64,000 bases of DNA, from assembly GCF_902168175.1 (NCBI RefSeq), contig NZ_CABHOU010000069.1, forward strand, positions 62,001 to 126,000, read 5' to 3'. Position 1 is the stretch's first letter; each line of letters begins with the position of its first letter. The translations under genes were made by a program, and so were the position numbers. Below the pieces are notes generated by a model, which worked only from the letters and a program-made list of their open reading frames with translations, was not told the origin of the DNA and made no database searches. The DNA is from an uncultured Chitinophaga sp. GTDB taxonomy: Bacteria > Bacteroidota > Bacteroidia > Chitinophagales > Chitinophagaceae. Of this stretch, positions 52,485 through 61,727 are shown one piece after another.

Positions 52485-52838
52485 ATGAACGATAACTTTC
52501 GCGACATATTTGTAGAAACGAACTGCATTCCCCAGCAGGAATTGCTCGACTACCTGCAGGACAACCTCGGGCCGGATGACAGGCGCCGGGTAGAAACGCA
52601 CCTGGCAGACTGTGAGTTTTGCAGCGACGCGCTGGAAGGCCTTTCCGCCATTACTGAAAAGGAAAAAATACCCGGTGTAATAAGGCAGATGAAGTGGAAC
52701 GTATTGCAAAACCTCCGCAGGAAAAACCGTAAGAAAAGAAAACTTGAATTTTATACCTCCCTTGTAGTTATTACGCTTGTAATACTCTTTGTTGCCCTCG
52801 CCTGTTTCTGGATTTACCACTTCGTGTCAAAGAGGTAG
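52485..52838 (+). CDS. Zinc-finger anti-sigma-like membrane protein, short form
   Basis: 117 residues. The zf-HC2-type H-x3-C-x2-C motif sits in 'RRVETHLADCEFCSDALEGL' (about residues 36-55), mirroring the 50756 protein. A basic stretch (RRKNRKKRKLEF) precedes one membrane helix at about 92-112 ('TSLVVITLVILFVALACFW'), and only a few residues follow it. There is no periplasmic sensor domain, so release of the sigma factor would have to depend on the membrane helix or another protein. The stop abuts the convergent guaD gene with no gap. Confidence 0.82.
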   Translation: MNDNFRDIFVETNCIPQQELLDYLQDNLGPDDRRRVETHLADCEFCSDALEGLSAITEKEKIPGVIRQMKWNVLQNLRRKNRKKRKLEFYTSLVVITLVILFVALACFWIYHFVSKR

Positions 52839-53324
52839 TTAGTATAATTTTCTGTCGCTTTTGTCTGCCCATAAACGAAATACAGCCAGCGCGGCATCGT
52901 TCGGAAACGGTATAAATGGTATTTTCTTTTGATCATGTGGCAGCTCTATCTCCCGATAGATAAAGGAATCATCGAACAATATATTTGCAGCATCCTCCTT
53001 TGTATTAGCGTAAAAAACGCGTAAAGGTCTGGCCCAGTAGATGGCGCCAAGGCACATAGGACAAGGTTCACAAGAGGTATAAATCTCACAATCGTCCAGT
53101 TGAAATTTTTGTAAGCGATTACATGCATCGCGTATAGCCACCACCTCTGCATGCGCAGTGGGGTCATTATGCAGCAACACCTGGTTCCAGCCCTCTCCCA
53201 CTACTTCATCCCCTCTTACAACGATGGAGCCGAACGGGCCTCCATCTCCATGTTTAACGCCCTTTTCAGACAACACTACCGCCATCTGCATAAACTTTTG
53301 CTCTCGATCTCCGATTGGGTACAT
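52839..53324 (-). CDS. guaD: Guanine deaminase, cytidine deaminase-like type
   Basis: 161 residues. The zinc ligands are His in 'TAHAEVVAIRDACNRL' (with catalytic Glu) and the cysteines in 'YTSCEPCPMCLGAIYWARP'. The substrate-side stretch 'DDSFIYREIELP' and the C-terminal 'ALAVFRLWADKSDRKLY' closely follow the Bacillus subtilis GuaD plan rather than tRNA adenosine deaminase TadA. It deaminates guanine to xanthine in purine salvage or nitrogen scavenging. Confidence 0.87.
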   Translation of the reverse strand: MYPIGDREQKFMQMAVVLSEKGVKHGDGGPFGSIVVRGDEVVGEGWNQVLLHNDPTAHAEVVAIRDACNRLQKFQLDDCEIYTSCEPCPMCLGAIYWARPLRVFYANTKEDAANILFDDSFIYREIELPHDQKKIPFIPFPNDAALAVFRLWADKSDRKLY

Positions 53325-53411
53325 AAGATTGGTTCGTTTAAACTAAAGATAAGGAAAAACGCTACAAGGCAATGTAACCTGCGTGGTAACCGCACCGTCA
53401 ATATAAAAAAA

Positions 53412-53433
53412 CCCGGGTGAAGAATCACCCGGG
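53412..53433 (-). terminator. Terminator of clpB
   Basis: Perfect 9-bp arms CCCGGGTGA / TCACCCGGG with loop AGAA. The leftward transcript runs into seven U, 35 bases past the clpB stop. Confidence 0.9.
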
Positions 53434-53467
53434 CATTTGCTGTAACTGTATATCGTCGTATTTGAAG

Positions 53468-56068
53468 TTATTTGTTGCGGACTACCACTACCCCATCGAA
53501 CACATCCACCAATACTGGTTTGTTCTTTTCCACATCACCTGCGAGTATCTTTTTACTCAGCAGATTAACGATCTGTTTCTGAATCAGACGTTTCAGCGGA
53601 CGGGCGCCAAACTGCGGGTCGTAGCCCTGTTCAGCGATGTAATCAATAGCATAATCAGAGAATTCCAATATCATGCCATTTTTAGCCACCAACTCTTTCA
53701 GTTGTTCTAATTGTATGTTAATTATGCCTTTCACCTCCGACTTCATCAGCGGTTGGAACATAATTACCTCGTCTACACGGTTAAGAAACTCGGGACGGAT
53801 GGTCTGTTTGAGTAATTCCATCACCTGCTCGCGTGTATTTTCCACCACCTCGTCCTTATTCGCTTCGTTAACCTTTTCGAAGTTGTCCTGGATGATATGG
53901 CTGCCCATATTACTGGTCATAATGATGATCGTATTCTTAAAGTTCACCACACGGCCCTTGTTGTCGGTTAGCCTGCCATCATCCAACACCTGCAACAGGA
54001 CATTGAAGGTATCGGGATGGGCTTTCTCAATCTCATCCAGCAGCACTACAGAGTAAGGTTTGCGCCTTACCGCTTCGGTAAGCTGGCCTCCTTCGTCGTA
54101 TCCCACATATCCCGGAGGCGCGCCCACCAGGCGACTTACGGAATGTTTTTCCTGATACTCGCTCATGTCTATCCGGGTCATCATACCTTCATCGTCGAAC
54201 AGGTATTCGGCCAGGGCTTTTGCCAGTTCCGTTTTACCTACGCCGGTAGTACCGAGAAAGATAAAGGAACCAATAGGACGTTTAGGGTCCTGGAGGCCGG
54301 CACGGCTGCGGCGGATAGCGTCCGCTACGGCGGTTATTGCTTCTTCCTGCCCTACCACACGGCGGTGCAGTTCTGCTTCCAGGTTCAGGAGTTTGTCCTT
54401 TTCACTTTGCATCATCCTTGCTACAGGTATACCGGTAGCTTTTGCCACATTTTCCGCAATATCTTCCGCATCCACTTCCTCTTTTAACAACCGCTTCTGG
54501 TTGGAAGATATGGCACTCAGCACCGCCGTTTGTTCCTCTACAATCTCCTCCTGTTGTTTGACTTTGCCGTAACGTATTTCAGCTACCCTGCCGTATTCGC
54601 CGTTCCTCTCGGCCTGTTCCGCCTCATGCTTCAGGTCTTCAATGGCCGATTTGGCCTGTTGTATCTTATCTACTACTTCTTTTTCCTGTTGCCATTTCGC
54701 CTTAAACGAATTCCTTTCTTCACTTAAACCTGCGATCTGGGCTCCCAACTCGCGCAGTTTATCTTCATCTTTCTCCCGTTTGATTGCTTCCCTTTCGATT
54801 TCCAGCTGGCGGATGCGGCGCTCCAGTTCATCCAGCTCTTCGGGCATAGAGTTCATTTCCAGCCTTAACTTGGCCGCACTTTCATCGATAAGGTCAATCG
54901 CCTTATCGGGCAGGAAACGATCGGTGATATAACGGTGAGAAAGCTCGACCGCAGCAATGATCGCCTCGTCCTTAATGCGCACATGGTGGTGCGTTTCGTA
55001 ACGTTCTTTCAATCCACGTAAGATCGAAATTGCATCTTCCTCCGTTGGCTCATCGATGAATACCTTCTGGAACCTGCGTTCCAGCGCTTTGTCTTTCTCA
55101 AAATATTTCTGGTATTCGTTAAGCGTGGTAGCACCTACCGCACGTAACTCACCGCGGGCCAATGCTGGCTTAAGAATGTTGGCGGCGTCCATGGCACCTT
55201 CCATAGCGCCGGCACCTACCAGGGTATGAATTTCATCTATGAAAAGGATGATGTTTCCATCGCTTTCAGACACCTCTTTTACCACTGCTTTCAATCTTTC
55301 CTCAAACTCACCTCTATACTTGGCGCCGGCCATCAGCGAGCCCATATCGAGCGCAAAGATGATGCGGGAACGAAGATTATCGGGTACATCGCCATTTACG
55401 ATACGATGAGCAAGACCTTCGGCGATGGCGGTTTTACCAACACCAGGCTCACCGACCAATATCGGGTTGTTTTTTGACCGACGGCTGAGGATATGTAAAG
55501 TTCTGCGAATTTCCTCGTCACGCCCGATCACAGGATCGAGCTTACCGGCAGATGCCAGTTCGTTCAGGTTTTTTGCATATTTCTGTAGTGAATTATATTG
55601 AGCATCGGCGGTTTGGGAGTTTACGGTGCCGCCTTTACGCAGCTCCAGGATAGCCGTTTTTAAACCCTTTTCTGTAAGACCTGCATCTTTTAAAAGTTTG
55701 GATGCATCGTCGCTACCGCTTAAAAGACCTATCAGCAGGTGCTCCACACTCACAAATTCATCCTTGAATTCTTTGATGGCGGAACCTGCCCTCAAAATCG
55801 CATTGTTGGCCTCACGGCTTAACACCTGCCCTGGTTCCCCTCCCGATGCGACGGGATACTTCTGTAACTGTTCGTTTAATTTACTGTCGAGGAAACCGGT
55901 GTTAACATCGTTCTTCTTCAACAGATATTCTATGGAATTATCTTCATCTTCCAGCAGTGCCTTCAGTATATGCCCTGTTTCAATCGACTGATTTTTGTGA
56001 TTGAATGCCAGCTGTTGTGCCTGCTGAAGCGTTTCCTGCGACTTGATAGTGAAATTATTAAGATTCAT
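53468..56068 (-). CDS. clpB: ATP-dependent chaperone ClpB
   Basis: 866 residues, normal for ClpB. The N-terminal repeat domain is at about 1-145. The first AAA+ ring domain has Walker A '[16 protein letters not shown]' and Walker B '[15 protein letters not shown]'. The coiled-coil middle domain is at about 410-530 ('[20 protein letters not shown]'). The second AAA+ domain has Walker A '[16 protein letters not shown]' and Walker B '[13 protein letters not shown]', and the C-terminal domain follows. The middle domain separates it from ClpA and ClpC. It resolubilises aggregated proteins with DnaK. A single-gene unit with its own terminator. Confidence 0.97.
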   Translation of the reverse strand: MNLNNFTIKSQETLQQAQQLAFNHKNQSIETGHILKALLEDEDNSIEYLLKKNDVNTGFLDSKLNEQLQKYPVASGGEPGQVLSREANNAILRAGSAIKEFKDEFVSVEHLLIGLLSGSDDASKLLKDAGLTEKGLKTAILELRKGGTVNSQTADAQYNSLQKYAKNLNELASAGKLDPVIGRDEEIRRTLHILSRRSKNNPILVGEPGVGKTAIAEGLAHRIVNGDVPDNLRSRIIFALDMGSLMAGAKYRGEFEERLKAVVKEVSESDGNIILFIDEIHTLVGAGAMEGAMDAANILKPALARGELRAVGATTLNEYQKYFEKDKALERRFQKVFIDEPTEEDAISILRGLKERYETHHHVRIKDEAIIAAVELSHRYITDRFLPDKAIDLIDESAAKLRLEMNSMPEELDELERRIRQLEIEREAIKREKDEDKLRELGAQIAGLSEERNSFKAKWQQEKEVVDKIQQAKSAIEDLKHEAEQAERNGEYGRVAEIRYGKVKQQEEIVEEQTAVLSAISSNQKRLLKEEVDAEDIAENVAKATGIPVARMMQSEKDKLLNLEAELHRRVVGQEEAITAVADAIRRSRAGLQDPKRPIGSFIFLGTTGVGKTELAKALAEYLFDDEGMMTRIDMSEYQEKHSVSRLVGAPPGYVGYDEGGQLTEAVRRKPYSVVLLDEIEKAHPDTFNVLLQVLDDGRLTDNKGRVVNFKNTIIIMTSNMGSHIIQDNFEKVNEANKDEVVENTREQVMELLKQTIRPEFLNRVDEVIMFQPLMKSEVKGIINIQLEQLKELVAKNGMILEFSDYAIDYIAEQGYDPQFGARPLKRLIQKQIVNLLSKKILAGDVEKNKPVLVDVFDGVVVVRNK

Positions 56069-56460
56069 ATTTTTTACTTTCTTCCTTTTTGGCTAACAAT
56101 TCTCTAATTGTTTTGTTGTATTAATCAAACGCTGCACCAAATCAAAAAGAGGAAATTTTGGCAGCTTTTTCCGAAGAAAACTGCATCTTTAACAGGTAAA
56201 ACCGAGCTTTCCTGCTAAAATTTCAGGTTTTCTACCTCTTTCTCCCATCCGTTCCCGTCATTTACCCGGCATTGAACCGTAGCTCAACTAACATAACACA
56301 ACGTAGACAGGCAAACGAACGTACCAGTCTGGAGAAGTATCAAATCAAAAAACATCTTCTTATGGTTACTATTATAAATAAGCCGGGATAGGCCAATGAG
56401 CCACGTTGCCCTGCAATTCAATCAATTCGTATCACCCTTTTCACTCCAAAAAAACACGTT
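56069..56460. other. Intergenic region between clpB and the OmpA-type gene
   Basis: 392 bases holding the divergent upstream regions of two genes. No credible coding frame. An imperfect inverted repeat, GCAG-TTTT with AAAA-CTGC, lies near 56161-56184. It may mark the clpB control region, but neither a CIRCE element nor a consensus promoter was found. Confidence 0.45.
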
Positions 56461-57723
56461 ATGTCATTCGACCTGCTTAATACCGTCAGAGCCGTTTTCT
56501 CGGGAGATTATATTTCAAAAGTAGCCGGACAGCTGGCAGAACCGGAAGGAGGCATACAGAAGGCACTTGCCGCTGTGGTGCCGACTATATTAACCGGCCT
56601 GTTGGCCAAAGTAACGGCACCAGGCGATGCCGGAAGCGTTTTCGGGCTGGTAAAAGATGCCGCTACCCACCCACCAGGCCCCGTTAGCCAAGGTATTTCC
56701 GGCGCATTTATACAAAAAGGTACGCAACAGCTGTCAGCCCTTTTCGGGAACAAAACAGAAAATATTTCCAATGCCCTCGCAGAATACGCTGGCATTAAAA
56801 GCAGTTCGGCCCACGCGCTGCTGCAAAGCACTACGCCCGCGACGCTGGGAGAAGTGGGTAAATATGCTATCGATCACCGGATGAGTCCTTTAGGCTTTAT
56901 GGCCTTTTTAAACAATCATAAAGATGATGTGCTGAAAGCCGTTCCATCTGGGCTGGGACTGGCCAGCCTACTGGGATTGGGCAGCCTGGACGATATTGGG
57001 CGCAGGTTGTCGGGCATTATTGCCAGTATTGGCGGGGGCGAACACACTTCCTCCACCGTTGATGAAACAGCAGCCACTTCCGGCGGCCGTAAATGGACGA
57101 TCCCGCTGCTGGTGATACTTGTAATTGTATTGTTACTATGGTGGCTGCTTCGTGGCTGTGGCAACAAAACCAATGTGCAGGTGCCTCCGCGCGACACCGT
57201 CATTACCAGCCAAATGGAAAACGATGCCGTTAACAGCGTTAGTGGTCCCGAAATACCACGCGAATCGATTAAGGTAATCCTCCCCAATGGCAAGGAGCTT
57301 GATGCCTACAAAGGAGGCATTGAAGACCAGCTGGTAAATTTCCTGAAAGACCCTGCCGCTAAACCTGGCAAAGATGTATGGTTTGATTTCGATAACCTGA
57401 ACTTTGAAACAGGCAGTGCGCAGATCACCCCGGAGAGCCGGCAGCAGGTTAATAACCTGGCCGCTATACTCGATGCATTCCCCGCCACGAAGATCAAAAT
57501 AGGCGGCTACACCGACAAACAGGGTGACGAAGCAGTAAATCTGAAACTATCGAAGGAACGTGCAGAAGCGGTAATCGCTGCATTACAGGGAGCCAATGCG
57601 AAACCTGCACAATTACAGGGTGCTGAGGGTTACGGATCACAGTATGCAAAAGCAGCAGCGAATGCGCCGGATGAAGATCGAAAAACTGACAGACGTATAT
57701 CTGTAAGTGTGAGAGAAAAATAG
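56461..57723 (+). CDS. DUF937-OmpA fusion protein
   Basis: 420 residues. The N-terminal DUF937/YidB-like region is at about 1-195 ('GGIQKALAAVVPTILTGLLAKV', 'LLQSTTPATLGEVGKYAID', 'GLASLLGLGSLDDIG'). One membrane helix follows at about 218-236 ('IPLLVILVIVLLLWWLLRG'), then a linker, and the C-terminal OmpA peptidoglycan-binding domain at about 300-420 ('NFETGSAQITPESRQQVNNL', 'IKIGGYTDKQGDEAVNLKLS', 'DRKTDRRISVSV'). With no signal peptide, the DUF937 part would be cytoplasmic and the OmpA part periplasmic, tying the inner membrane to the cell wall. Confidence 0.87.
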   Translation: MSFDLLNTVRAVFSGDYISKVAGQLAEPEGGIQKALAAVVPTILTGLLAKVTAPGDAGSVFGLVKDAATHPPGPVSQGISGAFIQKGTQQLSALFGNKTENISNALAEYAGIKSSSAHALLQSTTPATLGEVGKYAIDHRMSPLGFMAFLNNHKDDVLKAVPSGLGLASLLGLGSLDDIGRRLSGIIASIGGGEHTSSTVDETAATSGGRKWTIPLLVILVIVLLLWWLLRGCGNKTNVQVPPRDTVITSQMENDAVNSVSGPEIPRESIKVILPNGKELDAYKGGIEDQLVNFLKDPAAKPGKDVWFDFDNLNFETGSAQITPESRQQVNNLAAILDAFPATKIKIGGYTDKQGDEAVNLKLSKERAEAVIAALQGANAKPAQLQGAEGYGSQYAKAAANAPDEDRKTDRRISVSVREK

Positions 57724-57734
57724 ATGTTTGAAAG

Positions 57735-57773
57735 AAAGAAGGGCTGCGCAATGTAAATTGGCAGCCCTTCTTT
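57735..57773. terminator. Bidirectional terminator
   Basis: 13-bp arms AAAGAAGGGCTGC / GCAGCCCTTCTTT, with an inner CAAT/ATTG pairing, between the OmpA-type gene and the convergent oxidoreductase gene. Confidence 0.88.
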
Positions 57774-57777
57774 TATA

Positions 57778-58776
57778 TTAAGCCTTAACGATCATTTTTC
57801 CTTTGTTCTCACCGGAAAACAGCGAAAGAAATGCTTTGGGCAGATTATCAAAACCTTCTACCACAGTTTCGCGGTATTTTAGTTTACCTTCTTTTACTCC
57901 TTTGGCAAGCGCGGCAAACCCCTCCTGTACACGATCGAGATAATCACTTACAATAAAGCCCTTCAGTAATACTTTACGGGTAAGCAATCGTGGAAAAAGC
58001 CTTGGCCCCATGGGCACTTCCGTTACGTTGTACTGAGCGATCTGTCCACAGAGTGCAATACGTGCGTGGAAGTTGAGGTTCATAATGGCAGCGTCGGTTA
58101 TTTCGCCGCCCACGTTATCATAGTACACATCTACCCCATCCGGACAAGCAACTGCGATGGCGGCCGTCATATCTGGGGTTGTTTTGTAGTTAATCGCCTC
58201 ATCAAATCCAAACTCATGTTTTAGCAAATCCACCTTTTCATCGGAGCCTGCGATACCTACTACCCTGCAACCCTGTTGTTTAGCCAGTTGGCCTACCACA
58301 ACACCAACCGCACCCGCGGCGCCAGATACCAACACGGTTTCGCCTGCTTTGGGCTTACCAATGTCCATCAACCCAAAATAGGCGGTTAAACCAGGCATAC
58401 CCAGGATGCCCAGGTAATGCGAAGGAGGCGCCAGGTTTGCATCTATTTTAGAAAGTTCTGACGCCGGTACAGTAACTTCTGTAGCCCAGGGTACACGGCC
58501 CGTTACAAGATCGCCGGCTTTAATACCTTCCGCTTTACTTTCTAACACCTCGGCCACTATACCGCCAACAATGGGTTTGCCTACCTCGTACGGCGCTGCA
58601 TAAGATTTTGCATCACTCATGCGACCGCGCATGTAGGGATCTACTGAATAGTATAATCCTTTAATACGCACCTCACCCTGTTCCGGCGCTTTCACTTCCA
58701 CGATTTCTGTTCTGAATGCCGACTCGTCGGGCATACCTTTAGGCCTTGCCGCCAATACTATTTGTTTTGCACTCAT
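57778..58776 (-). CDS. NADP-dependent medium-chain oxidoreductase
   Basis: 332 residues of the zinc-free MDR branch (leukotriene B4 12-hydroxydehydrogenase/CurA-like). The N-terminus is 'KQIVLAARPKGMPDESAF', then 'YYSVDPYMRGRMSD'. The Rossmann loop is 'VLVSGAAGAVGVVVGQLAK' and 'VDVYYDNVGGEITDAAI' follows. Such enzymes reduce enal/enone double bonds with NADPH. It is the last gene of an operon after ohr (three-base gap), which points to detoxification of reactive carbonyls produced by lipid peroxidation. Confidence 0.9.
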   Translation of the reverse strand: MSAKQIVLAARPKGMPDESAFRTEIVEVKAPEQGEVRIKGLYYSVDPYMRGRMSDAKSYAAPYEVGKPIVGGIVAEVLESKAEGIKAGDLVTGRVPWATEVTVPASELSKIDANLAPPSHYLGILGMPGLTAYFGLMDIGKPKAGETVLVSGAAGAVGVVVGQLAKQQGCRVVGIAGSDEKVDLLKHEFGFDEAINYKTTPDMTAAIAVACPDGVDVYYDNVGGEITDAAIMNLNFHARIALCGQIAQYNVTEVPMGPRLFPRLLTRKVLLKGFIVSDYLDRVQEGFAALAKGVKEGKLKYRETVVEGFDNLPKAFLSLFSGENKGKMIVKA

Positions 58777-58779
58777 ATA

Positions 58780-59217
58780 CTATACGTTTACTTGGTCTAT
58801 AGTTGTTTTTAAGATTACTTCCACGTTGCCCCTTATGGCATTAGAATACGGACATACCTGGTGAGCCTTTGCTACCAGTTCATCTGCCACATCAGCACTT
58901 ACGCCGGGGATATGCACCTCAAGGGTTACTGCCAGTCCAAAGCCACCGGCATCATTTTTACCGATGCCTACATGACCCGTTACAGTAGTTTCTCCCGCTT
59001 CAACTTTTGCGGTGCGGATAACCAGGCTCAGGGCACTGTCGAAACAGGCCGCATAACCTGCTGCGAACAACTGTTCCGGGTTGGTGTAACTACCTCCACT
59101 ACCGCCTAACTCTTTTGGTGTCCTTACTTCCAGGTCCAATACGCCGTCTGATGACTTTATATGCCCGTTCCTTCCTCCTTTAGCCGTTGCCGAGGCTGTA
59201 TATAATGGCTTAATCAT
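58780..59217 (-). CDS. ohr: Organic hydroperoxide resistance protein
   Basis: 145 residues of the OsmC/Ohr family, with both redox cysteines: Cys58 in 'GYAACFDSAL' and Cys122 in 'HQVCPYSNAIRG'. The start 'IKPLYTASATAKGGRNGHI' is typical of Ohr. It reduces organic and fatty-acid hydroperoxides through a dithiol mechanism in the cytoplasm. The regulator gene ohrR lies 26 bases upstream and the MDR oxidoreductase three bases downstream, all in one leftward operon. Confidence 0.95.
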   Translation of the reverse strand: MIKPLYTASATAKGGRNGHIKSSDGVLDLEVRTPKELGGSGGSYTNPEQLFAAGYAACFDSALSLVIRTAKVEAGETTVTGHVGIGKNDAGGFGLAVTLEVHIPGVSADVADELVAKAHQVCPYSNAIRGNVEVILKTTIDQVNV

Positions 59218-59243
59218 GATGAATTGTTTTGCTTATATAAATA

Positions 59244-59687
59244 TTATTGTCCTTCCTTCTCTTTTGCGATTATGCCGTCCAGCATTTCAGTGAGCTGCAT
59301 TTTTAAGCGTTGTAGCTGCTTTTCATCAACACCCAAACTGTCCAAAAGTTGCGCCGGCACTTTTTTAGCCTGCTTTTTCAGGTCTTTGCCCTCGCTGGTT
59401 AAAGCGATCAGCACTACCCTTTCGTCCTCTTTACTGCGTGTGCGGGTTACCAGGCCCCGCTCTTCCAGCCTCTTCAATAGAGGAGTCAGGGTGCCGGAAT
59501 CTAACAGCAAATGTTGACCCAGTTCTTTTACAGAAAGCGTTTTGCGTTCCCATAACAACAGCATGACCAGGTATTGCGGGTAAGTAAGGTTCAGCTCGTC
59601 CAGCATCGGCTGGTAGTAGCAAATAACCTTACGTGATAACGCGTATAACGGGAAACAAATCTGATTATCCAGCTTCAATATTTCCAT
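59244..59687 (-). CDS. ohrR: MarR-family peroxide-sensing repressor OhrR
   Basis: 147 residues. The N-terminal 'DNQICFPLYALSRKVI' carries the redox-sensing Cys11 in the same context as OhrR proteins. The winged helix-turn-helix is at about 50-100 ('LSVKELGQHLLLDSGTLTPLLKRLEERGL' region) with the wing 'RTRSKEDERVVLIALT'. It represses ohr until its Cys is oxidised by organic hydroperoxides. It is encoded first in the operon it is expected to control, with an inverted repeat just upstream. Confidence 0.93.
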   Translation of the reverse strand: MEILKLDNQICFPLYALSRKVICYYQPMLDELNLTYPQYLVMLLLWERKTLSVKELGQHLLLDSGTLTPLLKRLEERGLVTRTRSKEDERVVLIALTSEGKDLKKQAKKVPAQLLDSLGVDEKQLQRLKMQLTEMLDGIIAKEKEGQ

Positions 59688-59696
59688 TTCTGTAAA

Positions 59697-59716
59697 TTTA
59701 ATTGTGTAAAATTAAA
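59697..59716. promoter_or_regulatory. Candidate OhrR operator
   Basis: TTTAATT-GTGTAA-AATTAAA, perfect 7-bp arms with a 6-base spacer, starts nine bases upstream of the ohrR start codon. A/T-rich palindromes of this sort are bound by OhrR proteins in other bacteria. Confidence 0.5.
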
Positions 59717-59757
59717 TCGCATCATCTAAATACCGGGTTAACGTACTGTTAAAATAA

Positions 59758-59793
59758 AAACGTTCCGCGGGCAATATTGCCTGCGGAACGTTT
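59758..59793. terminator. Terminator after the DUF3857 gene
   Basis: Two 18-base arms (AAACGTTCCGCGGGCAAT and its complement with one G-T pair) meet with no spacer. A flanking A tract serves the leftward gene ending at 59816. Confidence 0.85.
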
Positions 59794-59815
59794 GGGCTGT
59801 ATCAGCCTGAATGAT

Positions 59816-61723
59816 TTACTTTTTTACAAGCACCAGTCTGCTACGGTCGGCCTTGTAAATCTGTTCATAAAAATCACGAAGTTCTTTAATGTCCGAGGCA
59901 GGGAAATTACCGTCGAACACTTCCTTTTTCCGGATGTAGGTCACCACGTTTCCCTTAATAATTGCGGAACAGGTGTACCTGCCAAACTTATTACTCACAG
60001 ATACTGGCTGAAACGTACTTTCAGGCGAATACCCATCGGGCACTACGATTTCCACACTATCAACGGTACGTGTAGAAAAGGGCATAAATATCTCCGATGT
60101 GCGGCCTGTATCTTCAGGGATGCGAACCGAACTGCGCGACAATATATTGGGCACTAAAAACATCCTTTTACCGGTAACGGAAGCATACGCGGAAACGTTT
60201 ATGGAGAGGTTTTCGTCAATAGCAGGTAATGTACCCGGAAACTCCCTGTATTCAAAGGTCTTTACATCATAACTTGGAAGGCTGATGTTATCTCTCAGTT
60301 CTTCCAGCTGCTTTTCCCGTGAAAGCGAGTGGATCATCTGGTGCTGATCGTCCTGCATCTGGCCTGTTGTGTGGCTTTTCACTTCCAGTACGGCATCGCC
60401 GTTTTCGGCCAGCACAGCCCTGAGTTTGGAAGAACGAAGGTTTTGTTCCATCCCGTACTTTGGAGTACGTACAAGCTTTCCGCCATTTTCATCTATCAGC
60501 AGCACGGGCCTGCCAGAAGTAAAACCACTAAGATAACCTGGAGACAATGTCTGGCTGGTACATTCCAGCCACACGGTATCTTTCTCAAGCGGCACGCTCA
60601 CGATAATATGATTAAACTGGCTGATGGGAAAATCTTCGATCATCTCAGTTTCTCCCTCACCTGCCCTTACCAGGGTGTAATGTGAGCGAATGCCTGCCTC
60701 TTTTAACAGCGCGCACATGTAATTAGACAGCGCTTTACAATCGCCGTAACCTTTAGCCGCCACATAAGCGGCGTCGAAGGTTTGCCAACCGCCAATTCCC
60801 AGTTGTATGCTGATATAACGTGTATTTTTTTGAAGATAACTATATAATGCGGCGATCTTTTCCTTTGGTTCTTTCAGTTGATCGGTAAGCTCATGGACTA
60901 CTTTCTTTATATTATCCGGCAGCACGTCGCGCCCTTTGTTGAGGGAGTACACGAAAGCTCCGAGGTCCTGCCAGGTAGCCATCTGTCCTTTATAGGCATC
61001 TACCTGGAACTCGCCCGGTCCGAGATAAACGGCCGTGGTGCGATTATGCCATTCCTTGCTGAAATACTCGGATTGTAGCGCGGGCAGGCCTTTCACTTCC
61101 CAGGTATACACCTTCTCCCCTTTACCCGCCTTTTCTGCCGGCTTATCATTATAACCGAAAGCGTGCCAGCGGAGTTGATAATTTTCCGGCACAAGTACTT
61201 CGAAAGTGCTTTGCTGTACGGCGAAGCCCACTGCCGGTTGCGGCATCCAGCTCGGCAGGAAAAACGTCTGCCGTTCTTTCGTTTCAATTTCGTATTCGAC
61301 AGTGTAAGGATAAACGCGATGGTAAAAGTTATGATGCTTATAGCGCGTGTCTGTCATTAGTGAGCTATTATCGGTTCCGCTGAGGTCTTTTATCTCAGAC
61401 GATTTCAGTTTGCGGAGTTGCTTGCCGGAAGCGTCGAACAGCGCACCTTTAATAGAGCGGACATCACGTAACTGGCCGTAATCTTCGTACACGTCTGTAT
61501 ACCGCATCCCCTTTTCATTCATCACAGTAAGCGCGTACCGATGTACAACAATGACCTCTCTCAGCCCCTCCATTTTCACCTTTACACTCTCCAGACGCTT
61601 CACTACATCAGCGTTTTTCAGTAGTTCGGCCGGTATTCCGGTCACATTGTAATCAGGATCATCACCAGCCATTACAAACAGTGTCTGCAGCAGGAGTAAA
61701 AAGGTGTATGCTAATTTTTTCAT
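59816..61723 (-). CDS. DUF3857/transglutaminase-like periplasmic protein
   Basis: 635 residues with signal peptide 'MKKLAYTFLLLLQTLFVMAG'. The DUF3857 beta domain is at about 50-235 ('YALTVMNEKGMRYTDVYEDY', 'TVEYEIETKERQTFFLPSWM'). The transglutaminase-like core is at about 270-400, with Cys in 'KGYGDCKALSNYMCALLKEAG' and His in 'QFNHIIVSVPL'. The third position reads 'VWLECTSQTLSPGYL', with Glu where the classical triad has Asp. A C-terminal DUF3858-like beta domain ends the protein. It is perhaps a periplasmic protein- or peptide-modifying enzyme; substrate unknown. It starts four bases after a second, frameshifted paralogue, so they were probably one operon. Confidence 0.87.
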   Translation of the reverse strand: MKKLAYTFLLLLQTLFVMAGDDPDYNVTGIPAELLKNADVVKRLESVKVKMEGLREVIVVHRYALTVMNEKGMRYTDVYEDYGQLRDVRSIKGALFDASGKQLRKLKSSEIKDLSGTDNSSLMTDTRYKHHNFYHRVYPYTVEYEIETKERQTFFLPSWMPQPAVGFAVQQSTFEVLVPENYQLRWHAFGYNDKPAEKAGKGEKVYTWEVKGLPALQSEYFSKEWHNRTTAVYLGPGEFQVDAYKGQMATWQDLGAFVYSLNKGRDVLPDNIKKVVHELTDQLKEPKEKIAALYSYLQKNTRYISIQLGIGGWQTFDAAYVAAKGYGDCKALSNYMCALLKEAGIRSHYTLVRAGEGETEMIEDFPISQFNHIIVSVPLEKDTVWLECTSQTLSPGYLSGFTSGRPVLLIDENGGKLVRTPKYGMEQNLRSSKLRAVLAENGDAVLEVKSHTTGQMQDDQHQMIHSLSREKQLEELRDNISLPSYDVKTFEYREFPGTLPAIDENLSINVSAYASVTGKRMFLVPNILSRSSVRIPEDTGRTSEIFMPFSTRTVDSVEIVVPDGYSPESTFQPVSVSNKFGRYTCSAIIKGNVVTYIRKKEVFDGNFPASDIKELRDFYEQIYKADRSRLVLVKK

Positions 61724-61727
61724 AGGT

